Below, piece by piece: positions 1-8,770 of a DNA stretch of 64,000 nt. The number at the start of each line of letters is the position of its first letter. Positions within the stretch are counted from its first letter, which is position 1. Source of the DNA: Carnimonas nigrificans ATCC BAA-78 (GTDB lineage: Bacteria; Pseudomonadota; Gammaproteobacteria; Pseudomonadales; Halomonadaceae); contig NZ_JAGO01000012.1 of the NCBI RefSeq assembly GCF_000526695.1, positions 248,001 to 312,000 of the forward strand, written 5' to 3'. The notes below the pieces were generated by a model that worked only from the letters and a program-made list of their open reading frames with translations, was not told where the DNA came from and did not search any database. A program made the translations under genes and the position numbers.

Positions 1-564
1 CTGTTCATCGTCAACACGGCTAATGGTGTCGGCAATGGCGGTGAGGGCAGTATCCATCGTGCGACCGGTAATCATCACGTTCTGATGGCGAGGACGTGCC
101 GCCAGGGTACGGGCCACCTGCTGGGGGTCGAGATGACCATATTTCAGCATGTAGGAGAGTTCATCGAGAATCACGATATGGTAACGCTCATCTTCCAGTA
201 GCTGGGAAGCCTGCTGCCAGGCCGTCTGGGCGGCTGCGCGATCACGTTCAAGGTCCTGGGATTCCCAACTGAAGCCGTGCCCCATAACGTGGAAGTCAAC
301 CCGCGGATGATCGGCAAAAAACAGGTATTCGCCGGTTTCACGACGCCCCTTGATGAATTGCACTACCCCGGCGCGTTGACCATGCCCAAGGGCACGAGCC
401 ATGGTGCCAAAGGCCGAGCTGCTTTTACCCTTTCCGTTGCCTTTCAAGAGAATCAGCACGCCGCGCTCGGTTTGCGCGTTGGCAATGCGCTCATCGACCA
501 CGCGCTTCTTGGCTGCCATTCGCTGTTGATGGCGCTGTTGAGTATGGCGATCAGAACTGCTCAT
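1..564 (-). CDS. cobO: Cob(I)yrinic acid a,c-diamide adenosyltransferase (3' end cut by window edge)
   Basis: Transfers the adenosyl group of ATP to the cobalt of corrinoids, making adenosylcob(III)yrinic acid a,c-diamide or adenosylcobalamin in the cytoplasm. The 188 readable codons start at an ATG at 564 and show a P-loop (GNGKGKSS, residues 42-49), the FIKG segment, and the VILDEL strand typical of the CobO/BtuR/CobA family. The family is about 200 residues, so only the last dozen or so should lie outside the window. The start overlaps the end of the upstream chelatase-ATPase gene by 14 bases, so the two are translationally coupled and lie behind the same cobalamin riboswitch. Family identity is clear. 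Whether its main role is de novo synthesis or salvage cannot be read from the sequence. Confidence 0.93.
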   Translation of the reverse strand, partial: MSSSDRHTQQRHQQRMAAKKRVVDERIANAQTERGVLILLKGNGKGKSSSAFGTMARALGHGQRAGVVQFIKGRRETGEYLFFADHPRVDFHVMGHGFSWESQDLERDRAAAQTAWQQASQLLEDERYHIVILDELSYMLKYGHLDPQQVARTLAARPRHQNVMITGRTMDTALTAIADTISRVDDEQ

Positions 565-2338
565 GAGAGGGAGATTCCGTGTGGTAGGCAAGAAGGGAGT
601 AGTGGCCGCCAAGCCGCTCGGCAATGGTGCTGGCGCGGCCCAGGCGAACACGACCTGCTTCGCTGTCGATGACACGTAGCTCGCCGGGCCAGGGTTGTGC
701 TTCCGGTAACTCGGTCACACGACCATCGGTGAACAGCCAGCTGGTCAGTCGGGTTTCAGGCGCTTGATGCCGCCGTTTGCTCAGTAGCTGGCGACCTTTG
801 TGCAACGCATCCAGCAAGGGGGTGGCGCCCCCCACCTGCTGCATCGCCAGCCGTGTCTCAAGCCGCACCGGCGCGCGGCGGCCGTTATGAATCCAGCCAA
901 TACCGTGCTGACCAAAGCCCAGTAGTGCAAAGCGATGGCGCTGGTGGCGGGCCTGGGTCGCGAGTCTAACAACTTCACCGGCAGCGGCATCGGCACTCTG
1001 GCCGCGCAGGGTAGAGGCGGAGAGATCGAGGATGATCAACCGCTGGTGGTCGGTACGCTGTTGATGGGGGCGGCGCACCAGATGACGCAAAGCAGGTTGC
1101 CCACGATTGTCGCGATGGCACAGAGTACTGGCCCAATCAATCGCGCCGTGACGATCGCTTGAGTGGGCATGAAGGGTGTGACCGTTACGCTGGCGGCAAT
1201 AGGGCTGACGCTGAGGGTTGCGTTGTTCAGGCCATGGCGCATAAGGGCGCAGATGCTGTCCAACCTCCGCCGTATGATGGCAGCCTTCCGACTGTGATTG
1301 TGGTTGTAGCGGAGGCCGAGGCGCGGCGGCTTCGGCATCACTGAGCAGTGAACTGCGCGATGACGAAGGGGAATGAGGTTGGCTGCTACCGGAGGAAGAA
1401 CCGGCATTGCCGCTATTCTGGTTGCCTCCCTGCGCTGATGGCGGGGTCGTTGGAGGCACGGCTGCGGACACGCGATGCCCCAACACTAACGGTGCAACCG
1501 CCTCGATATCCTGCTGAATCACATGCTCACGCCCCTCCAGTGCCGCGTGCGCCAACGCTGCACGGTGCCAGGCGAGATCGGCGCGAATACCTTCAACACC
1601 GGCGGTCAGACAGCGCTCGGCGATGTCGATTTCAAGCGCTTCCGCGATCGTCACGCTGGGTAGCCGGTGGCGTGCAGCATTTAGCTGCTGCTGGAGTGCG
1701 GCGGTTTGATGCTGATAGCGCGCTATAAAGCGGGCAGGGTCGCTATCGAAAGCGCTGCGGGCGCGTACTGCGGCCACCCGTTCGCGAGGTTCAAGCTGTT
1801 CGGAGAGCCGAACGCTGAGGCCGAAACGGTCGGCGAGCTGTGGACGTAAATCACCTTCCTCGGGATTCATGGTGCCGATCAGCAAAAAACGGGCGGAATG
1901 CGCATGACTCAGCCCGTCGCGCTCGACGCGATTGACCCCTGAGGCGGCCACATCAAGAAGTAGATCGACGAGGGCGTCATCCAGCAAATTGACTTCATCA
2001 ATATAGAGAACGCCTTGATCCGCCCTGGCAAAGAGGCCCGCCTGAAAGCCGACATCGTGCTGCTTGAGCGCACGTTCAATATCGAGGGAACCGGTGAGGC
2101 GATCGCTGGTAGCGCCAAGGGGGAGTTCGACAAAGTGCCCGTTGGCAGGAAGGAAGTCGCTTAGCCCACGGGCAAGCGTTGACTTCGCAACGCCACGCGG
2201 CCCCTCTACCAGCACGCCACCTAGCCTTGGCTCCACCAGAGCCAGCTGCAGGGCGCGCTTCAATTCGGATTGTCCAATCACCGCAACGAAGGGAAACGGA
2301 GGCTGTGGCTGGAGAGAGGAGGGCGTGGTATCACTCAT
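551..2338 (-). CDS. Fused ChlI/ChlD-type ATPase, probable cobaltochelatase partner subunit
   Basis: A 595-residue protein with an N-terminal AAA+ module of the magnesium-chelatase ChlI type: Walker A GPRGVAKST at 46-54 and Walker B LYIDEVNLL at 111-119, then TMNPEEGDLRPQLADRF. A Ser/Pro/Gln-rich linker (about 295-430) leads to a C-terminal von Willebrand A domain with the metal-binding DLSAS at 438-442 and a later FTDG motif. In proteobacteria that use CobN, such fused proteins sit in cobalamin clusters and are thought to drive ATP-dependent cobalt insertion with CobN. CobN itself is not in the window, so the partner is inferred. It is the first gene after the B12 riboswitch and overlaps cobO. 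The basic, low-complexity linker is typical of the family. Confidence 0.82.
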   Translation of the reverse strand: MSDTTPSSLQPQPPFPFVAVIGQSELKRALQLALVEPRLGGVLVEGPRGVAKSTLARGLSDFLPANGHFVELPLGATSDRLTGSLDIERALKQHDVGFQAGLFARADQGVLYIDEVNLLDDALVDLLLDVAASGVNRVERDGLSHAHSARFLLIGTMNPEEGDLRPQLADRFGLSVRLSEQLEPRERVAAVRARSAFDSDPARFIARYQHQTAALQQQLNAARHRLPSVTIAEALEIDIAERCLTAGVEGIRADLAWHRAALAHAALEGREHVIQQDIEAVAPLVLGHRVSAAVPPTTPPSAQGGNQNSGNAGSSSGSSQPHSPSSSRSSLLSDAEAAAPRPPLQPQSQSEGCHHTAEVGQHLRPYAPWPEQRNPQRQPYCRQRNGHTLHAHSSDRHGAIDWASTLCHRDNRGQPALRHLVRRPHQQRTDHQRLIILDLSASTLRGQSADAAAGEVVRLATQARHQRHRFALLGFGQHGIGWIHNGRRAPVRLETRLAMQQVGGATPLLDALHKGRQLLSKRRHQAPETRLTSWLFTDGRVTELPEAQPWPGELRVIDSEAGRVRLGRASTIAERLGGHYSLLAYHTESPSHEQF

Positions 2339-2471
2339 TCGCGCATCGCTTGTGCAGTCGAAGCGCCGGCGTACAGGGGAACGCGCTCACCGCTGCGATA
2401 CCCGGCGGCCAGGTACTGTAGCGAAGCTGAGCGCTGCGTATCTCCCCGTACGCAGGCTAATCAAGTAGGTT

Positions 2472-2644
2472 GGCAAGGCCGGTCTCCGGGCTGTCGAGGT
2501 AGCCATAAGGCCCGCCGCTACGCCTTCCCGCCCATTGGACAGTGGCCGTGTAGCCGCACTCGATTACCGTTGCGGGGACAGCAGCGAATTTGCATCGCTT
2601 TCCCGATTATCCCTACATCAAAAGTGAAGCAGGGCACCTTGCAG
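2472..2644 (-). promoter_or_regulatory. Cobalamin (AdoCbl-type) riboswitch
   Basis: Read on the minus strand, the conserved elements of a cobalamin riboswitch appear in order. They are GGTGCCC near the 5' end, GGGAAA before the GATGCAAATTCGC segment, CCCGCAACGGTAATC, GCCACTGTCC, GGGAAGGC, and the 3' B12 box AGCCCGGAGACCGGCC (2477-2492). A P1 helix can form between 2638-2643 and 2473-2478 (GCAAGG with CCTTGC). It lies about 130 bases upstream of the chelatase-ATPase start, so it should lower expression of that gene and cobO when cobalamin is plentiful. Whether it acts on transcription or translation is not evident. Confidence 0.93.
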
Positions 2645-2801
2645 CAGTGCTGCTATCCTATGTGTCGCCTGTGACTGGCGTCAATCAATAGCGCGCCAGC
2701 GGGTTCAATCGGTTTCCTGCTGAATATGCAGCCGCGCTTGAGCGCCATCACGGTGGTTGCTATCTTTTAGCGCCGCTCTCTTCTCGCTGGACCCTTGCAT
2801 C

Positions 2802-3887
2802 ATGCCCACAGCAACTTTGCCGAATACCCTGTCAATTGACATTCCCTGGCTGGAACACGCAGTGCCCGGAGAGCAGCGCAACGCTATCCAGCAGCGCATT
2901 GATTCTCGCTTGAAGCCACCGGGAGCGCTGGGGGCGCTTGAAAACATTATGCGCCAGTGGGCTTGTTGTGCTTGCCTGCGCGGCGAATCCGGGCCTTTGC
3001 GAGTGACATCGCCACGGCTGATGATCTTCGCTGCCGATCACGGTGTCGCTGCGGAGGGCGTGTCACTGGTAGGAAGTGAGTTCACTCCGGTGATGGTGAC
3101 GCATTTTCTGGCAGGAGATGCAGCGGTAGGTGTCGCTGCTCGCCAGGCAAATGTGGCGCTGGAAGTGGTTGATTGCGGTGTCGTGCAGCCACTTCCTGCT
3201 GATCCTCGTGTTACAGCTTGTCGGTTGGGGGCGGGCACGGTGGCCATTCATCAGGCGCCGGCCATGACGCTTGAAACCGCCGCAGCGGGTATTGCCAATG
3301 GGATTGAGCTTGCCCGCAAGCGCTGTGAAGCTGGCATGGACCTGCTTTGCGTAGGGGAAATGGGCATTGGCAATACCACGGCTGCCGCCGCGCTGATGGC
3401 GGGGTTGACCGGTTACTCATCGGCCGCTTGTACGGGAGTGGGAACTGGCATCAATACCGATACCCTGGCGCATAAACGTGCTCTGATCGACCAGGCACTG
3501 GCGCTGCATCTTCCGCTGGCCGAAGGTGATCCGTTAGCGCTGGCGGCGCGTCTGGGCGGTTTTGAAATCATCACCATGGCGGGGGCCTTACTGGGCGCCG
3601 CCGAGCAGGGCGTTATCAGCGTAATTGATGGCTTCGTGGCGGGAGTCGCCGCCTGTCTGGCCTGTGCACTGGTGCCATCGGCCAAGGATTACCTGATATT
3701 TGCCCATTGCGGCAGCGAGCAGGGGCATTCGGCACTCCTTGAATATCTCGACGTGAAGGCGTTGATGGAGCTGCAACTGCGTATTGGTGAAGGGGTAGGC
3801 GGCGTGCTGCTGGTGCCTACCCTCCGCACGGCGCTGGCTTGCTATAACGAGATGGCGAGCGTCACCGACGCGGGTCTGTCGTTATGA
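2802..3887 (+). CDS. cobT: Nicotinate-nucleotide--dimethylbenzimidazole phosphoribosyltransferase
   Basis: Makes alpha-ribazole 5'-phosphate from nicotinate mononucleotide and 5,6-dimethylbenzimidazole, activating the lower ligand for cobalamin assembly. Family signatures are FAADHGV near residue 76, GEMGIGNTT near 185-193, TGVGTGIN, GGFEIITMAGA, HCGSEQGH and RIGEGVGG, whose Glu near 330 corresponds to the catalytic base. At 361 residues it matches the usual length of about 350. The frame stays open back to a TTG at 2757, but the ATG at 2802 fits family N-termini better; neither has a strong ribosome-binding site. It heads a tight operon and overlaps cobS by ATGA. BluB, which makes its substrate, is the last gene of the run. 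Confidence 0.94.
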   Translation: MPTATLPNTLSIDIPWLEHAVPGEQRNAIQQRIDSRLKPPGALGALENIMRQWACCACLRGESGPLRVTSPRLMIFAADHGVAAEGVSLVGSEFTPVMVTHFLAGDAAVGVAARQANVALEVVDCGVVQPLPADPRVTACRLGAGTVAIHQAPAMTLETAAAGIANGIELARKRCEAGMDLLCVGEMGIGNTTAAAALMAGLTGYSSAACTGVGTGINTDTLAHKRALIDQALALHLPLAEGDPLALAARLGGFEIITMAGALLGAAEQGVISVIDGFVAGVAACLACALVPSAKDYLIFAHCGSEQGHSALLEYLDVKALMELQLRIGEGVGGVLLVPTLRTALACYNEMASVTDAGLSL

Positions 3888-4654
3888 GCAACGTGCTTGC
3901 GCGCCAGCTATATCTGATGCGTCTGGCGCTGGCATTCCTGACCCGCATTCCCGTATCGGTTGGAGCTCCCTCAGCTCTCGATTTACAGCATTCACGACGC
4001 TATTTCAGCTTGATTGGCGCTGGGATAGGGGTAATTTCCCTACTTTTTTATACCGTTATCTTGTGGTGGTTGTCACCCCTTATCGCCGCACCTCTTACCA
4101 TCGCAATAACTTTAATTATTACCGGTGGTTTTCATGAAGATGGCCTTGCCGATACCGTTGACGGCATCGGTGGAGGGCATACGCCCGAACAGCGCCTGGC
4201 GATCATGAAAGACTCCCGAATCGGCAGCTTTGGCGCACTTGCGTTGATAATGGCACTCCTCATCAAGACAGCAGCCCTGCTGACATTAAGCGATCATCCT
4301 GGCGTGCTGGCGGGCACATTGATTACAGCGGCCGCCATCAGTCGAGCAGCGGCGGTGATCATGATGGCGCTGCTGCCTTATGCCCGACTTCACAACAGCA
4401 AGGTGGTGGCGCTCAGTGATACTCCCCAACTGACCGAACTACTGCTCAATATCGTTGTGGCACTGATCATTGCCGTTATTGCGCTGGGAAGTTGGCTAAC
4501 TCTTGTCAGCGCACTGACAATTGCGCTCATGCTGTGGCTATTACGTAGCTGGTTTCGGCGGCGTCTGGGGGGCTATAGCGGTGATTGTCTGGGAATGGTG
4601 CAGGTAGTTGCCGAACTTTTGATCTATCTCATCGTTATCGCTCACGTTAGCTAG
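3884..4654 (+). CDS. cobS: Adenosylcobinamide-GDP ribazoletransferase (cobalamin synthase)
   Basis: Integral membrane enzyme that joins adenosylcobinamide-GDP with alpha-ribazole (or its phosphate) in the last assembly step. The 256-residue product has the family's N-terminal FLTRIPV segment and the acidic signature GGFHEDGLADTVDG near residues 82-95. MKDSRIGSFG follows, then several strongly hydrophobic segments and the GGYSGDCLG motif near the C-terminus. Length and motif order are normal. It starts inside the cobT stop (ATGA overlap) and is followed 15 bases later by cobU. Confidence 0.95.
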   Translation: MSNVLARQLYLMRLALAFLTRIPVSVGAPSALDLQHSRRYFSLIGAGIGVISLLFYTVILWWLSPLIAAPLTIAITLIITGGFHEDGLADTVDGIGGGHTPEQRLAIMKDSRIGSFGALALIMALLIKTAALLTLSDHPGVLAGTLITAAAISRAAAVIMMALLPYARLHNSKVVALSDTPQLTELLLNIVVALIIAVIALGSWLTLVSALTIALMLWLLRSWFRRRLGGYSGDCLGMVQVVAELLIYLIVIAHVS

Positions 4655-4669
4655 AAAAAGGAATTCAAC

Positions 4670-5194
4670 GTGTTGGAATTGGTGCTGGGCGGAGCGCGTT
4701 CAGGAAAAAGCCGCTACGCTGAACAGCTTGCCAGCAGTAGCGGCCTGGCCGTGCATTATATTGCCACCGCTGAAGCCTGGGATGACGAGATGGCGGCGCG
4801 TATTGCAGCGCATCGTCACCAGCGCCCGCAGGAATGGATTACTCATGAAGTGCCGCTGGCTCTGGCAGACGCCATCCAGACACATGCGCACCAGGATCGG
4901 TTGCTGCTGATTGACTGTTTGACGCTCTGGCTTACCAATCAGCTATTGGCTGCGCCCGATCAGCTATCCGCCAGCAATGATGCTCTTGTTCATGCGATGG
5001 CCGAAGCGCCAGGGCGGGTAGTCGCGGTCTCCAATGAAACCGGCCAAGGGGTCGTACCTACAGAAGCGTTATCGCGGCGCTTTGTTGATTACAGCGGTTG
5101 GTTACACCAGCAACTGGCTGCTCGTGCGGATCGCGTGTGGTGGGTGGTAGCGGGCCTGCCGCAGTGCTTGAAAGGCTCCCCTGATGCCCCTTGA
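4670..5194 (+). CDS. cobU: Bifunctional adenosylcobinamide kinase / guanylyltransferase
   Basis: Phosphorylates adenosylcobinamide and transfers GMP to it, giving the GDP-activated substrate of CobS. The 174-residue protein has a P-loop GGARSGKSRYAE at about 7-18, the IATAEAWDDEM segment, the IDCLTLWLTN motif and SNETGQGVVP, all characteristic of CobU/CobP. The start is a GTG at 4670 preceded by AAGGAA at good spacing. The 3' end overlaps cobC by 11 bases. Nothing is missing. Confidence 0.94.
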   Translation: MLELVLGGARSGKSRYAEQLASSSGLAVHYIATAEAWDDEMAARIAAHRHQRPQEWITHEVPLALADAIQTHAHQDRLLLIDCLTLWLTNQLLAAPDQLSASNDALVHAMAEAPGRVVAVSNETGQGVVPTEALSRRFVDYSGWLHQQLAARADRVWWVVAGLPQCLKGSPDAP

Positions 5195-5810
5195 TTCCCT
5201 GATTGTCGATTGCTTGCGCCATGGGGCGTGCGCAGGGCCATCCTCTCTGCGCGGACGCTCCGACATGCCGCTCAGTAGCGCGGGCGAGGCACAAATAGCG
5301 CACGCGCTGCGCCATCTTGAGCGGCCTCAGCGTCTGGTCACGTCACCCTTGCGGCGCTGTCGGGACAGTGCCGTGCAGTTCGCTTCTCATTGGCAGCTAG
5401 CGCTTGAGGTAGATGAACGTCTCGCTGAAATGGATTTTGGGGATTGGGATGGCGTGGCACTGGAGACCCTTCATCAGCAGCATCCCGAACAGCTAGCGCG
5501 TTTTTGGCAGGACCCATACCGTTTTCCTCCTCCTGGCGCAGAGCCGGTAGCGACCTTCACCGCACGCTGCCGTGAGGCGTGGCAGGCGTTACTCGGCCAC
5601 TCAAGCCAGCACACCCTGGTAGTGACTCACGCAGGCGTTATCAAATGCTGGATAGCTGCTGCCCTGGGTCTGGAGACGCTTTCCACCTCCTTTTTAGCAG
5701 CGCTGGGTGTCGATTACGCGCATCTGGTCAGGTTCGAAGTCACTCGCGACGACAGCGGTCAGAGCTGGAGCCGACTGGTATATCTCGGCCCATCGGGAGG
5801 AGCGCCATGA
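5184..5810 (+). CDS. cobC: Histidine phosphatase, alpha-ribazole-5'-phosphate phosphatase type
   Basis: Member of the phosphoglycerate-mutase-like histidine phosphatase superfamily; in this operon it is expected to dephosphorylate alpha-ribazole phosphate or cobalamin 5'-phosphate. The catalytic RHG lies near residue 10, followed by RGRSDMPLS, then TSPLRRCRDSA, EMDFGDWDG and the second catalytic histidine in VVTHAG. Length (208 residues) is typical. The family also includes unrelated phosphatases, so the specific role rests on its place between cobU and cbiB. The stop overlaps the cbiB start. Confidence 0.88.
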   Translation: MPLDSLIVDCLRHGACAGPSSLRGRSDMPLSSAGEAQIAHALRHLERPQRLVTSPLRRCRDSAVQFASHWQLALEVDERLAEMDFGDWDGVALETLHQQHPEQLARFWQDPYRFPPPGAEPVATFTARCREAWQALLGHSSQHTLVVTHAGVIKCWIAAALGLETLSTSFLAALGVDYAHLVRFEVTRDDSGQSWSRLVYLGPSGGAP

Positions 5811-6745
5811 TCTCGGTAGCGGTGCCGCTGCTGTTGGGATGTGCGTTGGATGCCTGGTGGGGGGAGCCGCGCCGTTTTCATCCATTAGTAGGATGGGCGC
5901 GCTGGGCGCAGTGGCTGGAACGCATGCTGCACGGTGAACATTACGCTATCTTGCGCGGTGGTCTGGCCTGGGCGTTGGCGGTACTGCCTTTTGTTGCGGC
6001 AGCGATAGGGATAGAGCGATGGCTCGGCGAAAGCATAGGGTGGTGGCTACTATCGGCGCTGGGGCTTTATCTCTCGATTGGCTGGAAAAGTCTGGCCCAG
6101 CATGGGCAGCGCGTGGCCGTGCCCTTACTGGCGGGCGATATCGAGGCGAGCCGCCATGCGTTGAGCATGATTGTCAGCCGCGATGTCGAGGGGCTGGATG
6201 AAGCGGGTATTGCCAACGCGGCCTGTGAGTCGATGCTTGAAAATGGGGCGGATGCGGTATTTGCCGCGCTGTTTTGGTTTGCGCTATTAGGGCTACCGGG
6301 CGTGGTGTTATATCGCTTGAGCAATACCCTGGATGCGATGTGGGGCTACCGCAACGGTCGTTATGTGAGGTTCGGCAGAGTAGCTGCCCGTATGGATGAT
6401 CTTCTCAACTGGCTGCCAGCGCGCTTGACGGTGCTCGCCTACGCCTGTGTCAGCGGTAGCCGTAACTCGGCGCGTAGCAGCCTGCGTTGCGCTCGTGTGT
6501 ACGGCTCACGCTGGAAAAGCCCCAATGCAGGCCCGGTCATGGCGGCAGGGGCGGGGGCTCTGGGCCGGCAGTTAGGCGGCTGGAGCAGCTACCATGGAGT
6601 ACGCCAATGGCGCGGTCAGTTGGGAGAAGGCCCACCCGCTGCAAGCGCTGATATTAGCCGAGCCATCACGCTGGTGAATCGGGCCGGTCTCCTTTGGGTG
6701 GCAGCAATTCTTGGTGTGGTGACGATCATCAGCGCATTGAACTGA
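5807..6745 (+). CDS. cbiB: Adenosylcobinamide-phosphate synthase
   Basis: Membrane protein that attaches the aminopropanol arm to adenosylcobyric acid (CbiB, called CobD in aerobic-pathway nomenclature). The ATG at 5807 has GGAGG directly upstream and overlaps the cobC stop. The reading frame is open further upstream, but that part lies inside cobC. The 312-residue product has the DAWWGEPRRFHPLVG segment near the start, the SRDVEGLDEAGIANAACES motif, ENGADAVFAALFW, and RLSNTLDAMWGYRN. Several hydrophobic segments are visible. Length is normal. Confidence 0.94.
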   Translation: MISVAVPLLLGCALDAWWGEPRRFHPLVGWARWAQWLERMLHGEHYAILRGGLAWALAVLPFVAAAIGIERWLGESIGWWLLSALGLYLSIGWKSLAQHGQRVAVPLLAGDIEASRHALSMIVSRDVEGLDEAGIANAACESMLENGADAVFAALFWFALLGLPGVVLYRLSNTLDAMWGYRNGRYVRFGRVAARMDDLLNWLPARLTVLAYACVSGSRNSARSSLRCARVYGSRWKSPNAGPVMAAGAGALGRQLGGWSSYHGVRQWRGQLGEGPPAASADISRAITLVNRAGLLWVAAILGVVTIISALN

Positions 6746-6809
6746 CGGATGGCTTCACCGTTCACTTCATGTCTTTAATCCTTCTATTCTTAATCCTTGT
6801 AGGTGATTC

Positions 6810-7490
6810 ATGCCGATGGAATGGGCATTTCCTGCCGACCAGAAAGAGGGCGTCTACCGCGCTATTTACGAAAGGCGTGATGTGCGGCATTTCAAGGCGG
6901 GGGCTATTGCTGAAGAGGTGCTGAACAGGATCATCGACGCAGGATTGGCGGCACCCAGCGTCGGTTATATGCAGCCATGGCGCTTCGTACGCATTCAGCA
7001 AGCCTCGCTGCGGGAAGAGATTTTCCAGCTTGCCGAACATGAGCGTCAGCAGACGGCGGCCGCGCTGGGCGAGCGCAAAGAGGAATTCCTGCGTCTAAAG
7101 ACGGATGGAATTCGTGAATGTGCCGAGGTCATTGTCGTTTTGCTGTGCGATCACCGAGAGCGCTATATCTTTGGCCGTCGCTCCATGCCACATATGGATC
7201 TGGCATCGGCGAGCTGCGCCATTCAAAACATGTGGCTGGCTGCGCGTGCCGAGGGTATTGGCCTTGGATGGGTATCGCTGTTCGATCCCGACGAACTGCG
7301 CGCGCTGCTAAAGGCACCCAACGGGGCCGAGCCTATTGCGATATTGTGTCTCGGCCATGTAGAGCGGTTCGATGAACGCCCCTTGCTGGAAACGGCAGGG
7401 TGGGATTCACATCGTGAAAGAGCCGATGTTTTAATGACAGATCAATGGATTACCCCTACGGCGGGTTATTCCGACAAAGATTCGCTATAG
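6810..7490 (+). CDS. bluB: 5,6-Dimethylbenzimidazole synthase
   Basis: Oxygen-dependent flavin-destroying enzyme of the nitroreductase fold that turns reduced FMN into 5,6-dimethylbenzimidazole, the lower ligand used by CobT. Visible features are YRAIYERRDVRHF near residues 14-26, AAPSVGYMQPWRF near 50, and GRRSMPHMDLASASCAIQNMWLAARAEG in the middle. The length of 226 residues fits BluB. It lies 64 bases after cbiB as the last gene of the cobalamin run. An oxygen-dependent enzyme here suggests an aerobic lifestyle and complete lower-ligand synthesis. Confidence 0.94.
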   Translation: MPMEWAFPADQKEGVYRAIYERRDVRHFKAGAIAEEVLNRIIDAGLAAPSVGYMQPWRFVRIQQASLREEIFQLAEHERQQTAAALGERKEEFLRLKTDGIRECAEVIVVLLCDHRERYIFGRRSMPHMDLASASCAIQNMWLAARAEGIGLGWVSLFDPDELRALLKAPNGAEPIAILCLGHVERFDERPLLETAGWDSHRERADVLMTDQWITPTAGYSDKDSL

Positions 7491-7581
7491 TAAGAGCGGT
7501 GTCTTGAAACGTTGGCTTGTCTGGTCAGCGTAGAAACGACCGATTCACGTGCTTGAGCACGAATCATGCAGGAGGTTAAAA

Positions 7582-8097
7582 ATGAAAATCAGTAATGTCA
7601 TGATCGCGGCCACCCTGGCCGGTTCTGTCGCACTTCTCGCTGGTTGTGGTGGTCCAGAGGTGGTCAGTGATCCCAATGGTCAGGGAATCGCTCAAACTCA
7701 AACCATTACTGCGTACAAAAATACCACTGAAGGCTATACGCTTAACTATCCTGACGTATGGCACAGCCTGGTCTCTCCCGAAGATACCCTCGACTGGGGT
7801 GGCAATGATCTGCCGGCTGAAAACGTAGTGGTATTCAACTACACCCCCGCAAAGCCTGGCGCCAAACCCGAACCGCTGGTTGCCCTGGCAGTTTACGACC
7901 AGGATCAGATAAGCCAGCTTGAAAAAAACAACGGCAGTGGCCATCACCAGCCTGACGTGCTCGCGACCAAGGATGGCAAGGTGCTGGTAGCCTACAGCCG
8001 CGGCGCCAACCCTTACGATCTCCGCTCTGAAGATGGCCAGCAGTTCTCTGCCCGTGCGCTCTCTACGGATCAGCTGAAAAATGCCGTTAGCTGGTAA
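7582..8097 (+). CDS. Predicted lipoprotein of unknown function
   Basis: A 171-residue protein starting at the ATG at 7582 behind a strong GGAGG. The N-terminus is a lipoprotein signal: a short charged start, a hydrophobic core, and a lipobox LLAGC near residues 17-21. The mature part contains TEGYTLNYPDVWHSLVSPEDTLDW, resembling domains found in several hypothetical proteobacterial lipoproteins, but I do not recognise a named family. A small inverted repeat (CGTGC-TTGA-GCACG) lies just upstream, and a clear terminator follows, so the gene is probably transcribed alone. Confidence 0.8.
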   Translation: MKISNVMIAATLAGSVALLAGCGGPEVVSDPNGQGIAQTQTITAYKNTTEGYTLNYPDVWHSLVSPEDTLDWGGNDLPAENVVVFNYTPAKPGAKPEPLVALAVYDQDQISQLEKNNGSGHHQPDVLATKDGKVLVAYSRGANPYDLRSEDGQQFSARALSTDQLKNAVSW

Positions 8098-8124
8098 GCT
8101 CTCTTCGCTAAAGGTAGACAAAGT

Positions 8125-8150
8125 GCCCTGCTGAAGCAGGGCGTTTTTTT
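8125..8150 (+). terminator. Rho-independent terminator after the lipoprotein gene
   Basis: GCCCTGC, a TGAA loop and GCAGGGC form a perfect seven-base-pair hairpin, followed by G and seven T. It sits 28 bases after the lipoprotein stop. Confidence 0.9.
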
Positions 8151-8164
8151 GATCGTATTCTTAT

Positions 8165-8665
8165 ATGGTAAACGTGATGTCATCTTCCATAGAGTGGAAA
8201 GTCCGGAACTTCGACGAGCTGGGCGTCAATGAGCTGTATGCCTTGCTGCAACTGCGCAGTGATGTTTTCGTCGTTGAACAGCAGTGCGCCTATGCTGACC
8301 CCGACGGCGTGGACAGCCGGAAGGATGTTCTGCATCTACTGGGCAGTCTGCCGACCGTTACGCTGGCCTGCTATGCCCGTGCCATGGGGCCAGATACCAC
8401 TGCACACAACTGTGGTGAAATGGCGGTATCCATTGGCCGCGTGGTATGCAGCTCCCAGGTGCGCGGCTGTGGAGCAGGCCGCCAACTGATGACGCAAGCC
8501 ATTGCTCTGTGCGAAGAGCACTGGCCCGAATACCCCATCCGGATTTCGGCGCAGGCGCACCTTAGCGCGTTTTATTCATCGCTTGGCTTTGAAGCGCTGG
8601 GCGAGATCTATCTCGAAGATAATATTCCGCATATTGCCATGCGTCGCGCCGTTGTATCGCGCTGA
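8165..8665 (+). CDS. elaA: GNAT family N-acetyltransferase, ElaA type
   Basis: Small acetyl-CoA-dependent acyltransferase of the ElaA family; the substrate is not established. ElaA markers are ELYALLQLRSDVFVVEQ near residues 21-37, CAYADPDGVD, and the acetyl-CoA-binding stretch RGCGAGRQLMTQA near 100-112. QAHLSAFYSSLGF follows near the C-terminus. At 166 residues it is slightly longer than relatives; the true start could be the in-frame ATG at 8177. No strong ribosome-binding site marks either. It follows a terminator and so has its own promoter. Confidence 0.85.
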   Translation: MVNVMSSSIEWKVRNFDELGVNELYALLQLRSDVFVVEQQCAYADPDGVDSRKDVLHLLGSLPTVTLACYARAMGPDTTAHNCGEMAVSIGRVVCSSQVRGCGAGRQLMTQAIALCEEHWPEYPIRISAQAHLSAFYSSLGFEALGEIYLEDNIPHIAMRRAVVSR

Positions 8666-8770
8666 GACGCTGTCATTCACGCCTTGATGGCCGAACTGCT
8701 CGCGCATTGCCAGGGCTGTAGTATGCTACTCTCCAGCCCTTGTCTTTATTCTTCACAGAAGGATGTCCTT

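Noticed and set aside
277-672. Plus-strand open frame across cobO and the chelatase gene
   Set aside because: It is antisense to cobO, which has a clear P-loop and family motifs. No ribosome-binding site or known product.
2660-2801. Possible second B12 riboswitch on the plus strand before cobT
   Set aside because: No B12 box or CCGCAACGG-type core on that strand.
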